From Mantamonas sphyraenae (lineage: Eukaryota > CRuMs > Mantamonadidae), in contig JAPMXV010000049.1 of assembly GCA_026936335.1 (NCBI GenBank), positions 1 to 64,000 of the forward strand: 64,000 nt of DNA, written 5' to 3'. Each line of letters opens with the position of its first letter. Position 1 is the stretch's first letter. This document shows positions 56,801 through 64,000 of the stretch, one piece after another. The position numbers and the translations under genes are program-made. Below the pieces are notes generated by a model. That model was given only the letters and a program-made list of their open reading frames with translations, ran no database searches and had not been told where the DNA came from.

Positions 56801-59800
56801 ACACATCGTACAGTTGGATGGCGCCCGAAACTCCCTGGCCAGCCACAGTCGATGTCAACGGTGCCACCAGCAGTCGCGACAACTCTCCCCCCACGTTGGG
56901 GCTGTGAACCACACTCGCGGTTGCGTTGTGCACCTCGAGACCGCTCACGCGCACTCCCAGGCTATACGTACCCGCCACCGTGGCGTTGTAGGACAGCACA
57001 TATTGCATCTCGGTTGACGAATACGTCACCGCCATCGCCAACGTCTGCGCGCCCGCCACGCTGCCACTCACCACGTCGTTGCCCACCGTGCGGTTGTTGC
57101 CAAACACGTCTCGGGTTTGCACACGCAGCTGCGCAACTTCACCCGCACGCGCGCCAGCCAAACCCGCGCCGTACACGACGCTTGCGCTCGCAAACGTGGC
57201 CGCAGCCTGTACTTGCACCGACAGAGGGGAGCCTTGCAACGCCACGCCGCCCAGAGAGGCTTGCACCGTGTATGTGCCCGCCACAGTCGCGTTCAGCACA
57301 TACGAGACGTTGTCGCTCCGCAGCTGCAGGCTCGACGCGCCCGGACCACTCGACACGCTTACGTCAAACACCGCGCTGCTGACGTTCACAATGTTCCCAA
57401 ACACGTCTGCAGGCGTCACACGCACCACGTTGGCCTCGCCTGCGATCATGGCGCCTCCCTGGCCCACGATCACCTGCGACTGCGCGCTCACTGCGCCCGG
57501 CACAACATTCACCGCAAAAGGGCTCCCTGCAACGTGTGCGCCGTTGATCACCACGCTCACTGCGTTTGCTCCTGCTTGTGTAACGTTGTACGTCGACACG
57601 TACGTGTTGTTTGCCACGTACGCGGCCGTACCCTGCACCACGCCGTTCACAAGCACCTGCAGCACCTCCTGCCCGCTCGTTTGCATGTTGTTGAACCGGT
57701 CGAACACGCGCGTCACAATGCTGTGCGCCGTACCGGCAGAGAACGTGCCTGCCGTCTCGCCCGACGACACGCTGTTTGGTCCAAACCCTGACGCCGCGCT
57801 CACCTGTACGGTTGCAGGCGACCCGCTCACGGGGAATGGGCCATACTGCAGACTCAGCGTGTCCACCGCAAACGCGTCGCTGATCGTAAAAGAAAACAGC
57901 GACTGGTAGAAGCGAAACTTCCACTCTGTGGTCGGTGACAACGTCACCGTGTTGGCTGTAAACGTTGCAGGTCCGCTGTGCAGCAGCTCGTCCACCGTCG
58001 TCCACGTGTCAAACGTAGGCCCAAGTGCTATCTGGAGCTCCAATTTCTCCGGTGCCTCGGGCGTGTTGCACGCGTTGTCGTTGGGGTTCGATCCACGCAG
58101 CCAGTAGAACGACAGCGTGTGCGGCCCCGCTGGCTGTGCTTTGGACCGCAGCACGCGTCCACTCGTGTCCCCAAACGACGACCAAGCATTCGCCCCCGCC
58201 TGCACGCCGCACAGTGTGCTCACCGTCGGGCTGTTCTCAAACATTTCCGCTGCCTCTGCGTTGCTGCCAAACCCGTTGCTCTGCACACTGCTCGAGTTGT
58301 ACAGCACCGTCAGCACGTACGAGCCGGCTACGGTTGCGCCAAACTGCGCACTGAATCGCCCGCCGCCTACGTACGCGACCTGCGCTGCAAGTGTCGCGTT
58401 CGAGTTGACCTGTACAAGGGAAAATGACATCGGGTCGTTGCTGCTGCTCCTGTTGTTGCCAAACGCGTCGCGTGTCTGCACCACCACCGTGTCGTTGTTG
58501 CCTGCGACTGCGCTGGTCAGAAGCGCGCCCGAGAACGTCGTCTTTGATGGGTTCAGCTCCGCTGCAACCACACGCATCGCCAGCGACGCCCCTTGCTGGA
58601 TGACCACGCCGTCAAAGCGCACAGCCACGTCGTACGTGCCTGCCACAGTCGCCTGCACAGCGTACACCTGCTGGCCTAGGCCTGCGGCGTGCACGCTCAG
58701 GTTGGCGCTTGCGCTTGTGCTCGCGCCGCTCAGCGTGATGGAGAAGCGTTCCAACGCGCTCACCGACGTGCGGTTGTTGCCAAACGCGTCTCGTTCCTGC
58801 AGAAAGAGCTGTGTCTGCACGCCAGCCACAACGTCTCGCTCCAGAACTGGACCAAATGCGCTGACCAGCGCCCCGCTTGTGGACGCCTGCGGCGCAACCG
58901 TCAGCGAAAACGGCGAGCCAACGACGTGCACGTTGCCGTACGCCACGCGCACCGCGTACGTGCCTGCCAGCGTCACGTTTAGAACTGCTGCCTGTTGGCC
59001 CGCTCCCAGAAACTGCTGCGACGCCGTCGTGCTCACTGCATCGTTGGCATCGATCTGCAGCGTGTATGCCTGGCTCACCAGATTCCCAAACAGATCCCGC
59101 AGCTGCACCGTGAACGAGGCCCCCTGGCCAGCCACCGTGTTCGCCACCGTCGCTGTGCTGCTCAGCGGCGCATACGGCGCACCTGCGATCACCCGCGTGG
59201 CAAACGGAGATCCGAGGATCTCCACTCCCGACACGCCACGCACACTCAAGCTGTAGTTGCCAACCTGCGTCACGTTGAACACACCGCGGTAAATACCCTG
59301 TGCGCCCGAATACGAAAACGTGACGTTGACGCTGACAGTACCCTGCGACTCTCCCTGCAGCATGCCTGTAAACGCGTCGCCTCCCACCGTGCGGTTGTTG
59401 CCAAATGCGTCCTTTGCTTGCACGTAGATCTCGTCCGCCACTGCGCTCACGCTCACTTCCCTCAACGCAACTCCAAACGCACTGCTCGCTGCGTACGCCA
59501 CTGCTCCGGGCTGCACAGTCACCGCCGACACTGCTGTCGACACGCTCACGCCGTCTAACCTCACACTAGCTGCATACACACCAGAGCGCGTGCCATTAAA
59601 CACGCCCGCCAGCGTCGTCTTGCCGTTCACCGCAACAACCACAGCTCCGGCGTTCTCATTGCCCAACCTGAGTTCAACCAGCACACCGCTCGTCCCCGTT
59701 CCCGTGGCGTTGTTGCCGAATGCGTCCCGAAGTTGCACCGTGTATGATCCCTCGATCCCGGCCACATCTGCGCACAGCCCGTGTCAGCAAACTCCCCAAC

Positions 59801-62800
59801 CCTCTCCCTCCCTCCCTCCCTCCCTCCCTCTCTCTCCCTCCCTCCCTTCAACAACGTACAGGTGCCAAATCCATACGCCTTTGAATTGGCAAGCGACACC
59901 GGAGCGGCCACAATCGAAATATTGCTGCGCGGACTGCCAGGTACATCCACGTTGTCCACCTTGATGGACAGGTCATACACGCCGGCTACCGTCATGTTGA
60001 TGCTCGCACGCACCACACCCGGCACTGTACCATGACTCAACACACCTGCCACGTTGCCCAGTGCCACAGAAAAGCGTGACACATCTGCCACGGGGCTCGT
60101 GCGCAGGTTGCCAAACACGTCTCTGCTCTGCACATCCACCACATATGCTTGTCCTGCCACGCCAACTGTGTTCAGCGTGCCATCCACAACCGTGCTTGTT
60201 GTCGCGTCTGCCTGAGCGGCGGCCACAATCAGGCCATCCACTGTACGCGTCGCACCTCCGTTTACTCGCACAGCAAGCGAGTAGGTGCCGCCTTGTGTCA
60301 GATTCGCCACAATTTGATACTGCCCCATGCCCAGCGACTGCACGCTCACGCCTGCTGTGCTCCCGTTGAACTGCGCCCCAAACACGTCCATGTTGCCGGT
60401 GCGGTTGTTTCCAAAGCTGTCCCTTGACTGCACGTCGATGAGCAGCGGCACGCCGGCCACTCCACCCGCAAGTCCTGCTCCGCTCAGCAAACACGTCTGC
60501 ACGTCCACGGCGCCCGCGCTCACCACAAGCGTGTACGGAGACCCAAGCAGGCTGCTGTTCCCGTTCACATAGTTCACGTGCACTGCGTGCACACCACTCT
60601 CCGTCACGTTGTACTCGGCCGTGTGCACTCCCGTGTTGCCTACGTTGACCACCTTGCCACTCACCTCCTTTCCGCTTCCGTTGCTCACAATGCGCACCGA
60701 AAACACGTCGGCCACGCCATTCATGTCGCCCGAGTCGCGCGGTACCGCGTACGTGTCCACCGCTTGGATGGAGAATGTCGACACGCTGCCCGCCGACGAG
60801 CTGTTCAGCCCGTTCCCCGACGCGTAGCTCAGCGAACCGTTCGTGGGGTAATTCACAACCACGCGGTAAGGGCTGCCTGCGACACCAGGCGGATTGGCCA
60901 GCACAAACAGAGCAGGCGCATCGGCGCTGAAGGAAGCACCGTTTCGCAGCTCGCCTCGGATGCTCGACGACGTCGTGTCCTGTGCTGCGCTGCCCGAACC
61001 CTCATCAAACGAAAAGAAGGCCACCAAGTTGCTCTCTGTCGGCAGGACAATGCGCGACACACGTGCTTGGAGCACAGCATCGCTTGCGACCGTGTTCCAG
61101 ATGCGCAGCTCGTCCAGCTGGCCGTTGAAGTATTGCGGGTCCGAGTTGGTCATCTGCCGCCCGATGCTGGCTCCTGCGTTGGCTAGGAAACTGATCGTCG
61201 TCGTCGTGGCCAGGGATGCCACAGCCTGCCCTTGCACCAGCAGCCGCAGTGTGATGCCATTAAAGGTGCACGCCGTGTGGTGCCACGCACCATCTGTGTA
61301 CAAGGTGCTTGCAGGCGATGTCACGCTGTACTGCGCTCCAAGCACATCAAAAATCGAGCACTTCACCTGCCCGTTGATCAGCTGCAGCCAGTAGCCCTTT
61401 TCTAGCCAGCGGAAAATCGTTCCTGTCCCGTTGACGCTGCTCTTGAACCACGTCTCCAGCGTAAACACATTGTTGGTCACCGCTGCCGGGTAGCCCAGAT
61501 ACACGTAGTCGTTCACTCCGTCCAGCGCAAGTGAGAAGCGGTTCACCAGAGGGCCCTCCCGCCCGATTGCCGCGTTGTACACCGCTCGCTGTGTTGCGTT
61601 GAACACAATACGATACCTGCCATCCAGCAAATCGGCCACCGAGCCCACCACGTCCGTGCTCACGTGTTTGGCCGCCCCAAACACAGCCGAGTACAGCTGC
61701 CCTCCGGATGTAAGGTTCGTGCCTGCCCGTCCCGTCGATTGCAACACCAACTCCTTGTTCATGCTCGGCTGTGTTGTTGACAACGGCAAGCCCGTCACCG
61801 ACGATGGTTCCGCGCTCACCTCCACCGTAAATGGCGATCCCTGGATGTGTTTCCGCGAGTCAAACAGACTCGACGGCGTATCCTGCACGTATGTAAGGCT
61901 GCCCACGTGTGTGCCGTTGTGCTTGCCCGTCACATCCACTGCTATCGAGCCGCTCTGTTCATCCATAGCCCACGCAGCAACCAGCCCGACATCGTTTGCG
62001 TTGGCTCCGATTTCCATGCTGAACTGCAGTTCTTTCTGGTTCAACGTGCGGTTCCACACGCGCACGTCGTCCATCAAACCCTGATACACAAGCGCCCCAG
62101 TCGACGCCCCAATCGTCAGTTCCGACGGAGAGCCGTAGTCAAGCGTCGCCGCAAGGGCGCGCGAGTTGATCAAGCCCCCGTCCACGTACAGAGACATGGT
62201 CTGTCCGTTGTAACCACACGCAACATGGTGCCATGTGCTGTCTGCGTACGATGCTGTGGGCGACTGCAGCCGCTGCAGGCCATGCACCTGCACAAAGAAG
62301 ATGCACTCCAGGTAATTGTCAAACAGTCGCACACCCCATCCGTTGCTAGCCCAGCGCAGCAGAAAGTTGTTGCTGCCCACACTGGTCTTGAACCACGCCG
62401 AATACATCACTTGCGCGCTCTGAAATGCGCTCGACGCCGCTACGCGCACATAGTTTGTTCCGCTCGCGGGCCACGAAAGTGCGCTCAACGACGGCCTCGG
62501 GCCTGTGTGACCCATCCATCACAACACATACGCGTCCCAGTCCATGCAAGACACACGCATGCACACATGCATGTTCACATCGTCCCGTCAACCGCCGCCA
62601 TGCGTGTGTGCAGAACGCACGTAAGCGTGTGCCCGTTTTCGCCCCAGCCGGTGTCAGCCTGCTGCCCGTTGAACGCGTTGCCTTTGCCCGCCTCGTGCGC
62701 CCTTCTGCATCACCCCCACGCCCATTTCTGCTCCGTGTACACCATGATGCTCGCCAATGCACATCCTCACTGAATGGCCATGCCTACCATGCCCTTCATA

Positions 62801-63364
62801 CCCCCTCGGGGGTCGTGCAAGGACATGCGTCGTCCTCTTCACACTCTTTGCTCGCGCCAAACACCTACCTTGCAATGTCACTGCCAGTTCGTATGTCCCT
62901 GGCGTGTATGATGTATATGTTGCCGTGTATGTTCCGTTACCGTTGTCCACCACAAGGGCCGTGATCGACGCCGGCCCGGCAAACGACACCACAAACGAAT
63001 CTCCACCGACCGAGATGGCGCTGCTCGCGTTGCGCGCCTCAATCATGAACGACCGGTCGTATCCAGCGATGTGGCTGGTCAACCCCTCGCCTGATGCCCT
63101 CGACAGTGCTGCCACTGTGCCTACCGTTGTCGTTTGGTCGATATCTGTGTGTTGCGGTCACGTTTTCAACACCTCCGTCAGCTCGCGTTTTGAACGTTGG
63201 GATCAATCCCGAAACCGTCCCGGCAACAACCCGTCTTCCATACCCTCCCACACACACGCACCCCCCCCCCCTTCCCCCCTCCCCTCCACACACACACACA
63301 TCCACATACACTGCGCATGAGCACACAAGCTCAAGCAGAGCAGAAGTACCGCGACTCGCAGCAT
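50895..63364 (-). CDS. Giant filamin-repeat/LamG/REJ/GPS polycystin-1-like receptor
   Basis: Four exons: 63364-63310, 63144-62869, 62502-59860 and 59767-50895, about 3,948 residues. Introns are 165 nt (GTATGT), 366 nt (GTAGGT) and 92 nt (GTACGT); every phase matches. Exon 1 is a signal peptide (MLRVAVLLLCLSLCAHA). The ectodomain has at least 15 filamin-type Ig repeats marked by 'RDxFGNN', plus two degenerate ones. Two LamG-like jelly-roll domains (exon 3, 'YSAWFKTS' and 'LETWFKSS') sit inside filamin repeats, and one jelly-roll-like insert lies near 57,800-58,250. A REJ/PKD-type module follows, then a GPS autoproteolysis motif (CEFWN...CECNHLTAFAV, about 52,620-52,740). Five transmembrane segments come next; the last ('FLVSILVYEPIMIGF') resembles PKD1 TM5. 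The end is an acidic cytosolic tail of about 300 residues. PLAT and the channel-like TM6-11 of polycystin-1 are absent. An adhesion or recognition receptor is the likely role. Confidence 0.85.
59799..59850. repeat. (CTCC)n tetranucleotide repeat in intron
   Basis: CCCT/CTCC repeats filling most of the 92-nt intron 3 of the giant receptor gene. On the coding strand this is (GGGA)n, directly after the GTACGT donor. Being G-rich on the transcribed RNA, it could affect splicing or fold into G-rich structure, but nothing shows that it does. Confidence 0.85.
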
Positions 63365-63415
63365 CTCCGGTTTCTTGTTGGCTGCCACTGCGCCGCCGCA
63401 AGCAACGACACCAGC
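63365..63415. promoter_or_regulatory. 51-bp head-to-head gap between receptor paralogues
   Basis: The space between the signal-peptide ATG of the giant receptor (63,364, minus) and that of its plus-strand paralogue (63,416). The two genes must share a promoter region, or the promoter of each lies within the other's 5' exon and intron 1. An in-frame ATG for the plus gene also exists at 63,317, inside the minus gene's first exon region. No core-promoter motif is evident. Confidence 0.4.
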
Positions 63416-64000
63416 ATGCGCGTGGCCCTTTGTGTTCTCCTTGTGTTTGCTGTTGTGCTCCACGCCCACGGCGAATCTGGTGCGTTCCATCCTCTTCCCC
63501 CCGTTCATGCTCAACGAACCCCCTTTCCCCCCCCCACGGATGGGTGTCTCGTTCCCGCCATCCGCTCCCGCCACACACACTGACAACCCCAGCACCTCGC
63601 CTCACAGTCACCTCACAGGGCACCCAGGCTTCACAGTCTGTTGCCACGGGCTCGGGACTCGCCAGCCACATTGCCGGCTACTTCCAAACCTTCACCATCT
63701 CTGCACGCACCGCCGCCGGCGCTGCCGTCGCATCCGGCACCGACAAGTTTCGAGTTCACCTCCAGTCCAACACAGATGCCACCACCATCACCGGCTCTGT
63801 CGTTGACTTTGCAAACGGCACCTACGCTGTCCGCTACGCCTCCTACAATCCAGGCTCCTTTGCCCTCAACGTCCGTCTCGCAGGTCCGTTCACCTCGCCT
63901 CCCCGCATTTTGCCGTTTCCCGCATCCCCACTCGAACATCCCCCCGTTCCCCTTTCCCCTCGCTCCCTTGCACAACCCCACCCCACCTCCACTCTCCGAT
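63416..64000 (+). CDS. Filamin-repeat receptor paralogue, 5' end (partial)
   Basis: Incomplete at the right edge. Exon 1 (63416-63479) codes a signal peptide, MRVALCVLLVFAVVLHAHG. Intron 1 is 128 nt (GTGCGT...CTCACAG). Exon 2 (63608-63883) codes one filamin-type repeat, including 'GSGLASHIAGYFQTFTISAR' and 'DFANGTYAVRYASYNPGSF'. An intron opens at 63,884 (GTCCGT). The repeat aligns with the first repeat of the giant minus-strand receptor ('GEGLTSHIAGYDRSFMIEAR', 'DNGNGTYTATYTSYTPGTY'). Exon 2 is 276 nt with phase 1 at both ends in both genes, so they are paralogues arising from an inverted duplication. Domains downstream are outside the window. An upstream in-frame ATG at 63,317 would add 33 residues before the signal peptide and is less likely. 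Confidence 0.75.

Noticed and set aside
171-64000. Transposons, retroelements, viral or bacterial insertions
   Set aside because: No transposase, integrase, reverse transcriptase, terminal repeats or bacterial-type operons were recognised; all substantial genes have eukaryotic families or introns.
171-64000. tRNA, rRNA and snRNA genes
   Set aside because: I saw no convincing cloverleaf A/B boxes or rRNA-like sequence in the short intergenic gaps; a covariance-model search would be needed to be sure.

Overview
The window is the left end of a chromosome from a GC-rich, intron-bearing unicellular eukaryote. It opens with about 170 bp of CCCTAA repeats, the C-strand of a TTAGGG telomere, and the first gene starts only about 260 bp further in. 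There is no sign of bacterial or viral sequence, transposons or RNA genes. Introns are short (mostly 50-200 bp) with GT(A/G)(T/C/A)GT-type donors and (C)AG acceptors. Gene content indicates a flagellated, non-fungal protist: a SPATA17-like IQ-motif protein (axonemal in animals), a base-exchange phosphatidylserine synthase, BLOC-1 subunit 2, an ALFY/WDFY3 BEACH-FYVE giant, Nup214, p115/USO1 and a polycystin-like receptor. I cannot place the lineage more precisely from sequence alone; an obazoan or another free-living flagellate is reasonable.

Layout. 0-5 kb: telomere, a low-complexity protein with an internally duplicated helical domain, and a coiled-coil kinase. 5-8.5 kb: two divergent secretory-pathway glycosyltransferase-like genes whose predicted start codons overlap. 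8.5-11.3 kb: BLOC1S2 (minus), then a tandem, nearly identical pair of ribosomal protein eS25 genes. 11.4-22.5 kb: the WDFY3/ALFY gene, with one frameshift. 22.5-26.1 kb: phosphatidylserine synthase (one frameshift) and a type II membrane alkaline phosphatase. 26.2-32.1 kb: a charged coiled-coil protein, an unknown membrane protein and a RING protein. 32.2-37.5 kb: a Nup214-like nucleoporin with a 270-bp tandem repeat. 37.6-42.1 kb: USO1/p115 (one reading-frame break) and SPATA17. 42.2-50.8 kb: two tandem ABCC transporters. 50.9-63.4 kb: a ~3,950-residue receptor (filamin-type repeats, two LamG domains, REJ, GPS, five PKD1-like transmembrane segments). 63.4-64 kb: the 5' end of a divergent paralogue of that receptor, which runs off the window.

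Genes are densely packed (often 10-150 bp apart, some overlapping by a few bases). Many are membrane-trafficking or secretory-pathway components (BLOC1S2, ALFY, USO1, PS synthase, glycosyltransferases, alkaline phosphatase, ABC transporters), but they do not form an obvious single pathway. The most unusual element is the head-to-head pair of filamin-repeat receptors at the right end. Exon structures below were inferred by eye from splice signals, reading-frame phase and protein family conservation; all need transcript support.
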